Of a stretch of DNA of 64,000 bases, positions 8,544 to 16,949 are shown one piece after another. Position 1 is the stretch's first letter. The number at the start of each line of letters is the position of its first letter. A program made the position numbers and the translations under genes. Origin of the DNA: Fulvimarina sp040239565 (lineage in GTDB: Bacteria > Pseudomonadota > Alphaproteobacteria > Rhizobiales > Rhizobiaceae); contig NZ_JBEHWS010000005.1 in assembly GCF_040239565.1 (NCBI RefSeq), positions 124,001-188,000 on the forward strand, written 5' to 3'. The notes beneath the pieces are model-generated. The model worked only from the letters and a program-made list of their open reading frames with translations. It ran no database searches and was not told the origin of the DNA.

Positions 8544-9605
8544 ATGGCCGACCAAACGCCCCTCACCTATCGCGATGCCGGTGTCGATATCGACGCGGGC
8601 AACGACCTGGTCCAACGGATCAAACCGCACGTGCGCTCCACACGACGCACCGGCGCAGACGGCGAGATCGGTGGTTTCGGCGGTCTCTTCGACCTGAAAG
8701 CGCTCGGCATGAGCGATCCGCTGTTGGTCGCGGCGAACGACGGCGTCGGCACCAAGCTTCGTGTCGCGATCGAAGCAAACAGGCACGACACGATCGGCGT
8801 CGATCTCGTGGCGATGTGCGTCAACGACCTCGTCGTCCAGGGCGCCGAGCCGCTCTTCTTCCTCGACTACTTTGCCACCGGCAAGCTGGACCCAGCCCAG
8901 GGCGAGGCGATCGTCAAAGGCATCGCCGAGGGCTGCCGGCAGGCCGGATGCGCGCTGATCGGCGGCGAGACGGCCGAGATGCCGGGTCTCTACGCGGGTG
9001 ACGACTACGATCTCGCAGGCTTCTCGGTAGGCGCCGTGGAGCGCGACCGTCTGCTTCCATCGGGAGACATCGCGCAAGGCGACGTGATCCTCGGCCTAAC
9101 CTCTTCCGGCGTTCATTCGAACGGCTATTCGCTCGTACGGCGTATCGTCGAGCGGGCCGGCGCCTCCTACGGCGATGCCGCGCCCTTCGATGGTGACAGA
9201 TCGCTCGGCGATGCCCTGCTCGAACCGACGCGCATTTATGTAAAGCCGCTTCTCGAAGTCTTTGCCAAGACCCATGCGGTTAAAGCGCTGGCGCACATCA
9301 CCGGCGGCGGCTTCGTCGAGAACATTCCGCGAGTCCTTCCGGATAATCTGCGCGCCGATCTCGATCTCAACCGGGTTCCCGTTCCCCCGGTCTTCGGCTG
9401 GCTTGCGAACGAAGGCAAGCTGGAAGCGGCCGAAATGCTGCGCACCTTCAATTGCGGGGTCGGCATGGCGCTCGTCGTCGCCGAAGGGGAAGCAGCGGCC
9501 GTCAGTGCCATGTTGCAATCAGTCGGTGAACAAGTGGTCCTGCTCGGTCGCGTGCTTCAGAACAAGGGCGAAGCCGTCACCTTCAACGGCGAGCTGGCGC
9601 TGTGA
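8544..9605 (+). CDS. purM: Phosphoribosylformylglycinamidine cyclo-ligase
   Basis: PurM (AIR synthetase) closes the imidazole ring in step five of purine synthesis, using ATP and FGAM. The 353-residue protein is of normal length and shows YRDAGVDIDAGNDLV at the N-terminus, the ATP-binding NDGVGTKL segment, MCVNDLVVQGAEPLFFLDY, GGETAEMPG and GLTSSGVHSNGYSLVR. An open frame extends upstream to 8331, but ATG 8544 with GAGGA 10 bases upstream gives the canonical MADQTPLTYRD start. Its GTGA junction overlaps purN by four bases, so the two are coupled. Confidence 0.96.
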   Translation: MADQTPLTYRDAGVDIDAGNDLVQRIKPHVRSTRRTGADGEIGGFGGLFDLKALGMSDPLLVAANDGVGTKLRVAIEANRHDTIGVDLVAMCVNDLVVQGAEPLFFLDYFATGKLDPAQGEAIVKGIAEGCRQAGCALIGGETAEMPGLYAGDDYDLAGFSVGAVERDRLLPSGDIAQGDVILGLTSSGVHSNGYSLVRRIVERAGASYGDAAPFDGDRSLGDALLEPTRIYVKPLLEVFAKTHAVKALAHITGGGFVENIPRVLPDNLRADLDLNRVPVPPVFGWLANEGKLEAAEMLRTFNCGVGMALVVAEGEAAAVSAMLQSVGEQVVLLGRVLQNKGEAVTFNGELAL

Positions 9606-10303
9606 ACGCCGCAAGCGATCTGAAACGCATTGTCGTACTCATCTCCGGGCGCGGCTCGAACATGAGTGCACTGATCGCCGCCTGCATGAACCCGAGCTAT
9701 CCCGGCCGGATCGTGGGCGTGATTTCGAACAGGCCCGATGCTCAAGGGCTCGAAACCGCGAAGCGCTACGATATTCCCGCCCGCGCAATCGACCACAGGG
9801 ACTTTCCCGACCGCGAAGCTCACGATGCGGCTGTGAAAGCAGAACTCGATACGCTGAAACCAGACATCATCTGTCTCGCCGGCTATATGCGGCTCCTGAC
9901 GCCCGGCTTCGTGCGCCACTTTGCCGGCCGGATGATCAACATCCATCCCTCGCTACTGCCGCTTTTTCCCGGTCTCGATACCCACGCCCGTGCGCTGAAC
10001 GCAGGCATGCGCGTCCATGGCTGCACGGTGCATTACGTGACCGAGGGAATGGATGAAGGCCCGATCATCGCGCAGGCCGCGATCGCAATCGAGCCGGATG
10101 ACACGCCCGATACGCTTGCCGACCGGCTCCTGCGCGCCGAGCACCGGCTCTATCCCCACGCGTTGAGCCTCGTCCTGAACGGCCAAGTGCGCCTTTCAGG
10201 CGGGCGTGTGATCCACAAGGCTGTCGAGAACGCCGACGCTGATCCGACGCGCACGGCTGATGGCGCCGCTATCCTCGTTTCGCCAGACGCAAGGCGTGGT
10301 TGA
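9602..10303 (+). CDS. purN: Phosphoribosylglycinamide formyltransferase
   Basis: PurN transfers a formyl group from 10-formyltetrahydrofolate to GAR, step three of purine synthesis. The 233-residue product carries VVLISGRGSNMSAL for phosphate binding, the catalytic Asn and His in INIHPSLLPLFPG and the catalytic Asp in MDEGPIIAQ. It is about 20 residues longer than the E. coli enzyme; the extra C-terminal tail (after VIHKAVEN) is polar and not conserved. GTG start overlaps the purM stop. Confidence 0.95.
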   Translation: MNAASDLKRIVVLISGRGSNMSALIAACMNPSYPGRIVGVISNRPDAQGLETAKRYDIPARAIDHRDFPDREAHDAAVKAELDTLKPDIICLAGYMRLLTPGFVRHFAGRMINIHPSLLPLFPGLDTHARALNAGMRVHGCTVHYVTEGMDEGPIIAQAAIAIEPDDTPDTLADRLLRAEHRLYPHALSLVLNGQVRLSGGRVIHKAVENADADPTRTADGAAILVSPDARRG

Positions 10304-10462
10304 GTTTCTTCGGCGCATTTTACCCGAAATGACCGATCCCGATCCGAAGGTGGCTTCGGCGCTGCCATGGCAGTTTGATGACGGTATTCTTGCGCAGTCT
10401 CGAAATTCGGGTCTAAGAACGGCCAAGCGCTGACGCTGCCGCTGCCGCAAGAAGAGCGGTCA
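10304..10462. other. Non-coding stretch downstream of purN
   Basis: No frame with a convincing start and coding pattern is seen here on either strand. Together with the decayed ORF and inverted repeat that follow, it forms a 675-base gap between purN and the SulP gene. Confidence 0.4.
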
Positions 10463-10806
10463 ATGAGTTCAGCTCAGTGGAAATCGCATTTTCCGACAAT
10501 CCGCATCATCCCGCTCTGGTGGGTTGCTCCAATCGTTCTTTCGGCGGTCTGCATCCTTCTCGCTGTCGTCCTGAGCGCCCGCACCGGAACGCCGCTGAGC
10601 AATTTCTATCACGACGCGATGCGATCGCGGGCCATCCGCCCTCATACGGCTTCCTGGAATACGTCTTCAGCATCACCATGCTGGCTGACCGGCGCGATCG
10701 TGCTTTTCACCACACTGACGGAAGCCGGCATTACCGCCAAGACATCTGGGGCACCTATGCAGTGATCGCCCCAATCGACATCAAGCGGGGTATGCCGGAA
10801 GCCTGA
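10463..10806 (+). pseudogene. Probable frameshifted remnant of a small membrane protein
   Basis: Coding-like signal switches frame. From ATG 10463 the first frame gives a membrane segment (PLWWVAPIVLSAVCILLA) and then SNFYHDAM. After about 10620 the +1 frame becomes protein-like (SYGFLEYVFSITML). After about 10685 the original frame resumes a hydrophobic segment (GAIVLFTTLTEAGITA). Two compensating single-base shifts would join these into one protein of about 100-115 residues with two membrane segments. It could be a decayed gene, a sequencing error, or a chance pattern; no family is recognised. Confidence 0.4.
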
Positions 10807-10870
10807 TCGCACTTATGAACCACGGCTGACAACGCAGCCTTCGGTTACGTCGTGCGGCATGTTTTCTGAT

Positions 10871-10896
10871 GTGATCGGACGGTCCGTTCAGATCAC
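10871..10896. promoter_or_regulatory. 26-bp inverted repeat upstream of the SulP gene
   Basis: GTGATC (10871-10876) and GATCAC (10891-10896) are exact inverted copies, and the centre contains a second dyad ACGG-T-CCGT. It lies 82 bases before the SulP start. It may be an operator for that gene or a terminator stem; no regulator is recognised. Confidence 0.4.
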
Positions 10897-10978
10897 GGAT
10901 ACTTGACCGGCGTAAGCCGATCCTTTTTGTCGAAACAGTCTGGGCCTTGCGACCGACACGGCGCGGAGGGGTACTGGC

Positions 10979-12241
10979 GTGAAGCCGAAAATACTGACGA
11001 CCTTGCCCACCTATACGGGGCGCCTATTCCTCTCCGACCTGATCGCGGGCGGGACGGTGGCGATGGTCGCACTGCCGCTTTCGATCGCGATTGCGATCGC
11101 CTCCGGCGCGACGCCAGCGGTCGGTCTTGTGACGGCAGTGGTCGCGGGGTTCATCATCTCGCTTCTTGGCGGCAGCCGCGTCCAGATTGGGGGGCCGACC
11201 GGGGCCTTCATCGTCGTCGTCTTCGCGATTATCGCCGAGCACGGCTATGACGGGCTGGTTCTCGCCACGCTGATGGCAGGCGTCATCCTTCTCATCGCAG
11301 GTTTTCTACGGGCCGGATCGCTTGTCGCGCATGTACCTGAAGCAGTGATCGACGGCTTCACGGTCGGCATTGCCGTCATCATCGCCGCCAGTCAGCTAAA
11401 GGATTTTTTCGGTCTCGACGTCTCTTCACTGCCTGCCGATTTCGTGCCGAAGATGGCTGCCCTCTTCGCGGCAAGAGAGACGGCGAGCCTCGCTGCGGCC
11501 GGTGTTGGCGTCGCAACAGCTATCCTGATCGTCGTCATCCGACGCATCGCTCCTGCTTTTCCTGGCGCGATCGTCGCCGTGGCGCTGACGTCCGGCGCGG
11601 CAGCGTTCTTCAATCTCGATGTCGCGACGATCGCTTCGAGCTTCGGCGAGCTTCCATCGTCGCTACCGATGCCGCAACTCCCGTCCATCTCGGTCGATCG
11701 GCTCGTCGAACTCCTGCCCTCAGCCTTGGTCATCGCCTTTCTGGCGGGCGTCGAGTCGCTGCTCTCTGCCATGGTCGCAGACCGGATGATCGAAGACCAC
11801 CACCGCCCGAATGCCGAAGTCATCGCCCAGGGTGCCGCCAATATCGGCTCGGCCCTCTTCGGGGGGCTTCCCGCGACGGGTGCGATCGCGCGGACTGCGA
11901 CGAATATCCGGGCTGGTGGCAAGACGCCGGTGGCGGGCATCGTCCACGCTGTGGCGGTTCTCGCCGCAATGATGCTCTTCGCGCCGCTCGTCGGCCAGCT
12001 GGCTCTGCCCGCCCTGGCGGCTCTTTTGATCGTCACGGCCTGGAACATGAGCGAGCCCCATCGATGGGGAGCCCGTTTCGCCGCGCGGCCATCGGATCGC
12101 TACCTCATCGCGCAGACGCTTCTGCTAACAGTGTTTGCCGATCTTTCGATTGCGATCGGTGCGGGCGTCGCGATCGGGCTTGCGTTACGCCTCAAACAAC
12201 GCAACGCGCCGCCCGCCGACTGGACTCCGCCTGACCGGTAA
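10979..12241 (+). CDS. SulP family anion transporter without STAS domain
   Basis: A 420-residue inner-membrane protein of the SulP (SLC26) family of sulfate, bicarbonate or dicarboxylate transporters. The N-terminal signature is visible: FLSDLIAGGTVAMVALPLSIAIAIA, then GGSRVQIGGPTGAF in the anion-binding site region and later LPATGAIARTATNIRAGGKTPVAG. Ten or more hydrophobic segments fill the protein. The chain stops about 15 residues after the last membrane helix, so the usual cytoplasmic STAS regulatory domain is absent; such short members exist. GTG start with GGAGGGG about nine bases upstream. It converges on the molybdopterin oxidoreductase gene. Substrate is not predictable. Confidence 0.88.
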   Translation: MKPKILTTLPTYTGRLFLSDLIAGGTVAMVALPLSIAIAIASGATPAVGLVTAVVAGFIISLLGGSRVQIGGPTGAFIVVVFAIIAEHGYDGLVLATLMAGVILLIAGFLRAGSLVAHVPEAVIDGFTVGIAVIIAASQLKDFFGLDVSSLPADFVPKMAALFAARETASLAAAGVGVATAILIVVIRRIAPAFPGAIVAVALTSGAAAFFNLDVATIASSFGELPSSLPMPQLPSISVDRLVELLPSALVIAFLAGVESLLSAMVADRMIEDHHRPNAEVIAQGAANIGSALFGGLPATGAIARTATNIRAGGKTPVAGIVHAVAVLAAMMLFAPLVGQLALPALAALLIVTAWNMSEPHRWGARFAARPSDRYLIAQTLLLTVFADLSIAIGAGVAIGLALRLKQRNAPPADWTPPDR

Positions 12242-12262
12242 GTGTCGACCAGCGGCACCTAC

Positions 12263-14371
12263 TCAGCCTGCCCGCAGCCACACCTTGGTATCGTGAAAAG
12301 CCACGCCGCCATAAGGCGCGACGGGATCGGCACCGGTGAGCGTGTTGATGCCCTCCCCGTCCAGGAAGTCCGAATTCGCCCAGAGCCCCTCGTGGACGAG
12401 GACGCCCGGCTTCACCGCATCGGCGATCTTGACAGCGAGCCGCACTTCGCCGCGCGGATTGCCAATCCTCACCACTGTGCCCTCTTCAAGACCTTCGCGC
12501 GCAGCGTCATCCGGGTGGACCATCAGCACTGGGCCGCCCTCGCGCTCTCGCGATCCTTTTGTCTCTGCGAAAGTGGAATTCAGGAACTGACGCGCGGGCG
12601 AAGTCGCGAGCTTATAGGGGTGTTCCGCGTCCCCGATTTCGATCAGCTCCACATGATCTGGGAAGGTCGGGAGCCGCCGATGTTCACCGAGAACGCCGAT
12701 GGACTCCGGCGGGCGGTTCGGTGCGGGCGTTCCCGTCCAATCCGGACGGAAGCGGAACTTGCCGTCCCCGAAACCGAAGCCGTTCAGGAAATGCGCCTCA
12801 TCGAAGGAGACCGCCTTATCGATCCACTTGTCGTCGGACAGATCGCTGAAATCCCGTTCGAGATTCGAACGCACCAGAAGATCGTCGATCAGATCGCGCT
12901 CTGTCAGGCCGAAGCCCGTCCGATCCGCGACACCGAGCCGCTTCGCGAGTTCTTCGACGACAAAATGGTTCGTCCGCACCGTCTCCGGCGGCTCTACGAG
13001 CTTTGGTCCAAGCACAATATGGCTCTGCCCGCCGCCCCGATAAATGTCGTCATGCTCCAGAAACATCGTCGCTGGGATGACAAGATCAGCGAGCTTTGCC
13101 GTGTCCGTCATGAACTGCTCGTGGACCGCAAGGAACAGGTCCTCACGCTTCAGGCCCGCAACCACCTTGCGCTGGTCGGGGCAGACATTGGCCGGATTGG
13201 TGTTCTGGACGAGCATCGCCGTCACCGGCGGCCCGCCGTGGAGCGCGTCTGCCTCCCCGGCAAGCACCGCGCCGAGGCGGCTCTGGTCGAGATGGCGGAT
13301 GGAGGGATCGAGATGCTCGGCACCGGTCGCCAGCGAGGAGTCCACGCCGAAGATGCCGCTGTTGGAATGAAACGCGCCGCCGCCCTCGTATTGCCAGTGG
13401 CCGTAGACCGCCGGCACCGAAAGCGCGGCATGCATGGCAGCCGTACCGTTGCGCTGGCGGGTAAAGCCGTAGCCGAGCCGGAAGAAGGTCCGCTTCGTCG
13501 CGCCGATCAGTGTGGCGAAGGCCTCGATCTCGTCGACAGATAGCCCGGTGATCCCCGACGCCCAGTCCGGCCCTCGCGTCTTCAAATGGAATTCGAGGCC
13601 CGCTGGATCGTCGGTGTAGCGCTCCAGATAGGCGCGGTCGGCCGTCCCGTCACGAAAGGCGATATGCATCAGTGCGCAGGCAAGCGCGGCATCCGTGCCA
13701 GGCTTCAGCTTGAGGGCAAGATCAGCCTGTTGCATGGTCGCGTTGTCGTAGATGTCGATCACGACGATCTTCGCGCCGCGATCCTTCCGGGCTTTCGCGG
13801 CGTGAGTCATCACGTTGACCTGCGTCGCCACCGCATTTGTGCCCCAGATCACGACGCAATCCGACTTCGCGATCTCGCGCGGATCGGCACCGCGCAGCGC
13901 ACCCGCTCCCATCGCCCAGCCGGTCCAGGCCATGTTGGTGCAGATGGACGAGAACTGATTGGAGTAGCGCTTGGCGTGGGTCAGGCGCTTAATGCCGTCG
14001 CGCTGGATAAGGCCCATCGTTCCGGCATAGAAATAGGGCCAGACGGTCTCGGACCCGAAGCGCTGCTCGGCGGAAACGAACCGCTCGGCGATGAGATCGA
14101 GCGCGTCCTCCCAGCAGATCGCCCGCCAATCACCGCCGCCCTTTTCGCCGACCCGCTGAAGGGGGTTCATCAAGCGGTGCGGATGATAGAGCCGCTCGGC
14201 ATAGCGCGCGACCTTGGCGCAGATCACGCCCGCCGTATAGCTGTTCTCCCTTGCGCCGCGCACACGCCCGACGCGGCCATCCACGCCGATTTCGACATCG
14301 AGCGCGCAGGTGGACGGACAGTCATGCGGACATGCGGAATGCCCAAGGGAGGCAGGAAGCGGCTTGTTCAT
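12263..14371 (-). CDS. Molybdopterin-containing oxidoreductase with [4Fe-4S] N-terminus
   Basis: A 702-residue member of the DMSO reductase superfamily, binding bis-MGD molybdenum cofactor. The N-terminus has Cys14, Cys18 and Cys22 (ACPHDCPSTC) and a fourth Cys in GVICAKV, the ligands of a [4Fe-4S] cluster. The cofactor segments include WGTNAVATQVN and the C-terminal molydopterin dinucleotide-binding domain (about residues 580-700, LATSPARQFLNSTF). There is no twin-arginine signal, so it is cytoplasmic. No iron-sulfur or membrane subunit is encoded next to it, so its electron partner and substrate are unknown; thiosulfate/polysulfide reductase-like or formate dehydrogenase-like members are the nearest named types. 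Confidence 0.85.
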   Translation of the reverse strand: MNKPLPASLGHSACPHDCPSTCALDVEIGVDGRVGRVRGARENSYTAGVICAKVARYAERLYHPHRLMNPLQRVGEKGGGDWRAICWEDALDLIAERFVSAEQRFGSETVWPYFYAGTMGLIQRDGIKRLTHAKRYSNQFSSICTNMAWTGWAMGAGALRGADPREIAKSDCVVIWGTNAVATQVNVMTHAAKARKDRGAKIVVIDIYDNATMQQADLALKLKPGTDAALACALMHIAFRDGTADRAYLERYTDDPAGLEFHLKTRGPDWASGITGLSVDEIEAFATLIGATKRTFFRLGYGFTRQRNGTAAMHAALSVPAVYGHWQYEGGGAFHSNSGIFGVDSSLATGAEHLDPSIRHLDQSRLGAVLAGEADALHGGPPVTAMLVQNTNPANVCPDQRKVVAGLKREDLFLAVHEQFMTDTAKLADLVIPATMFLEHDDIYRGGGQSHIVLGPKLVEPPETVRTNHFVVEELAKRLGVADRTGFGLTERDLIDDLLVRSNLERDFSDLSDDKWIDKAVSFDEAHFLNGFGFGDGKFRFRPDWTGTPAPNRPPESIGVLGEHRRLPTFPDHVELIEIGDAEHPYKLATSPARQFLNSTFAETKGSREREGGPVLMVHPDDAAREGLEEGTVVRIGNPRGEVRLAVKIADAVKPGVLVHEGLWANSDFLDGEGINTLTGADPVAPYGGVAFHDTKVWLRAG

Positions 14372-14504
14372 ATGAACAGGTTTATCGGCCCAACCCGCCG
14401 ATTGCGAGTGCGCAGCTGGCGCGCAAGCTGAAAATCGATGTCGAAACGCGTTCGCAGCTCGAGGCTCGAGGGCTTCCTGATTGCCGAGCTATGAAACTGC
14501 GGCC

Positions 14505-16718
14505 CTACAGCATTCCAAGCAGACCACCGCCACCACCGCCTCCGCCGGAATTGAAGAGGGCAAGCGCAGGATTGGCCGCGCCACCGCCGCCATTTTCGGT
14601 GTCATACATCGCCAGGAAACGATTGATGAAACGTGAGAGGTGCTCTGGGTCCTTCAGAGTCTTGACATCGAGGCGTTTCTCAATCGTGCGCTTCTGGATT
14701 TCGAGATCAGCCTGTCCGGACTCCGCAGGCAACCCGATTGCGGTCTGAACGACCTTGATGAGCCTGGGATCGGCCAGAATTTCATAGGTGTTCTTGATGT
14801 CCCCAGCCATGCGCTTGAAATAGAGTGCGAGACGTACACCGTCGTTCTGGGAACCGGCCTCTTCTTCCAGCATCTGCCGAAGATAATTGTCCTCGATCTT
14901 CAGGAGATTACGCTTCGACTGCACCGCCGTTTCCGGTTCGCGCAAGCCGCCGTTCGTGTTGAATGCAAAAGCAAATCTCAATTCGCGCAGCCGTTCGTCG
15001 TCGCGAACGTTCACAGCGCTTTCCGGATCATCGATATCGCTCGTCAGGATCGCGGTGAGTTCCTCTTTTGTGAGTTTGAGGTCCTCGATGTCAAAGGCCC
15101 GCGTAACATACGAAACGAGAGTCTTGTTCGAGACGAAATCCTCGACCGAGGCGACATCGTTTATAGCGAAGCGATAGTCACTGGTTTCGTTCGCAATGAG
15201 TAGTTTGTCTAGTTCGCTCTTTTTGCCGTCAAAGCCAAAGCTGTCGGCATAACGATCGATCGTGTCCTTCACTTCGCTCGACTCTTGCGCGACGCGGCGC
15301 GTCATGATCTTGCCGTCGGTGCCGAAGTTAAACGCCTTCGCAAGCTCCAGGAAACGCGGATCCTTGCTCTTGACCGCGAAGGAATTCGGGTCACCCGGAT
15401 CGCTACGCAGAACCTTGACGATATCCGTCTTGGAAACGCTCTGCGGATCGATGCCGAATGCTTTCAGCGCGTACTCGAAGACGCGCGGATCGCGGATGAA
15501 TTGAGCGGTTGTACGAACGTCACTGATGGCAACCTTGTAGTCGATTGTCGCCATACGGTTCCTGGAGCCGGTCCGCGCGCTGTTTTTCTCCACAAAGTCA
15601 TTGAGCATGCTGTGTTCCGCCGCTTCAGTCTGCATCGACGTCGCACCGGAAGCGAGAGAACCGTCTGCAGCAAACTGAAATGCATTGCGGAAGGCCGCGT
15701 ATTGCTGTTTGATCGTCTTTTGAAGCTCTGTTCCTTCAGGCATCTTGTTCAGTTTGCTGTCCGGATCGGCAGGATCGCTCGTCAATATTTGGTAGACGAA
15801 GGTCGACGACTGGATATCCGCATCGATTCCGAAGGACCGCAAGGCGACCTGCAGCATGCGGGGATCCTGAGTGAGCTGATCGGCTGTCGTGATGCTGTCG
15901 GCGCGCAAATTCCAATATTCGATGTCGTTATTGGTCGAAGCAAGTGTTCCCAGAAGTCCCTTGTTTTCATACAGGGAATTGATCGTGTCGTTGACTTCCA
16001 GTTCTGACTGCAGCCCCGATGCGCCCACCGAACCGTCGGCCTCGAAATTGAACATTCCCTGAAGTTCCGCGAGCGCCCGCTTCATCCCAAAGGTGCCCGG
16101 ACTCTTTTTCCAATCCTCCAGCGTGCCAAGATCGACCTCGCCGACAAGAACCGAGCGAATATAGCTCTTCAGAAAAAGTGACTCGTCCAGACCGGCAGCG
16201 GACATCGCGGTCTTGTATAGAACGTCCGACTTCAGAAACTCGTCGACATTTGAAACTTCGTTGAGCTTGGTTCGGTAGTTGTCGATCTGAGATTTGAGAG
16301 CGTTCGCAGCTGAAACGCTAGAGGTGCTGTATGCATCGACCGTTCGGTCGAGCTGAGACACCATCTGCGCCGACGGCTCTTTCGCCTCTTCCGTGGGCTG
16401 AAAGTTGAAGGCCTTCGCAAGATCGCGATAGCGCTCGTCGGCGAGCTTGTTCGCAAGGCTTTTCGGATCGGAAAGATCGCTCTCCAGAACCTTCCTGATA
16501 AGACCGCGCGAATCGATCTGATCGGCCATTCCGAACGCCGTCATGGCGTAGGAATAGAGCCGGTAGTCGTCCATGAACTCGTCGAGCGTCGTGACGTTTC
16601 CGATATTCGCCCGGTAATACTCCGCTTCCCGTTTGTTGACCGGATCGGCCGCGATCCGCTCCATCGTCCGCGCGGAATCGCGCGTATAAAGCTGATAGGT
16701 GCTGAAAGTCGTTAACAT
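14505..16718 (-). CDS. DUF1217 protein with six repeats, likely flagellum-associated
   Basis: A 737-residue protein built of six related units of about 105-120 residues. Each has a helix, then a segment such as TTLDEFMDDYRLYSYAMTAF, a phrase of the form SDxxDPxS, and a close like RDLAKAFNF followed by (T/A)DG. This is the DUF1217 unit, known mostly from alphaproteobacterial flagellar and motility gene clusters; its exact function is not settled. The C-terminus is a run of eight glycines in SGGGGGGGGLLGML. ATG 16718 is chosen because it starts the first repeat (MLTTFSTYQLY); the frame extends upstream without family similarity. No other flagellar gene is in the window. No signal peptide is seen, in line with export by the flagellar apparatus (inference). 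Confidence 0.82.
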   Translation of the reverse strand: MLTTFSTYQLYTRDSARTMERIAADPVNKREAEYYRANIGNVTTLDEFMDDYRLYSYAMTAFGMADQIDSRGLIRKVLESDLSDPKSLANKLADERYRDLAKAFNFQPTEEAKEPSAQMVSQLDRTVDAYSTSSVSAANALKSQIDNYRTKLNEVSNVDEFLKSDVLYKTAMSAAGLDESLFLKSYIRSVLVGEVDLGTLEDWKKSPGTFGMKRALAELQGMFNFEADGSVGASGLQSELEVNDTINSLYENKGLLGTLASTNNDIEYWNLRADSITTADQLTQDPRMLQVALRSFGIDADIQSSTFVYQILTSDPADPDSKLNKMPEGTELQKTIKQQYAAFRNAFQFAADGSLASGATSMQTEAAEHSMLNDFVEKNSARTGSRNRMATIDYKVAISDVRTTAQFIRDPRVFEYALKAFGIDPQSVSKTDIVKVLRSDPGDPNSFAVKSKDPRFLELAKAFNFGTDGKIMTRRVAQESSEVKDTIDRYADSFGFDGKKSELDKLLIANETSDYRFAINDVASVEDFVSNKTLVSYVTRAFDIEDLKLTKEELTAILTSDIDDPESAVNVRDDERLRELRFAFAFNTNGGLREPETAVQSKRNLLKIEDNYLRQMLEEEAGSQNDGVRLALYFKRMAGDIKNTYEILADPRLIKVVQTAIGLPAESGQADLEIQKRTIEKRLDVKTLKDPEHLSRFINRFLAMYDTENGGGGAANPALALFNSGGGGGGGGLLGML

Positions 16719-16949
16719 GACATGCTCGCGAGACGCTCGACGCGGAACCGGACCGCGTCCTGACCGCGCAAGAGTAGACCGAGACACTTTCGCCCAACTT
16801 ACCGGCACCCATGCAATTCGGCCCATTCACGGAATTGTTCAGCCAGATCGCGAAAAAGGCACCACGACGGTCGTCGCGATGCCTTTTCCTGTGCTGGCGC
16901 CAGAGCGACACCCACATCATTTTTGGTCGAACGATGGCCGACGCCGCGA

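Noticed and set aside
12242..13543. 433-codon plus-strand open frame opposite the molybdopterin oxidoreductase gene
   Set aside because: It is an antisense shadow produced by high GC content; the minus strand encodes recognisable cofactor and iron-sulfur motifs throughout.
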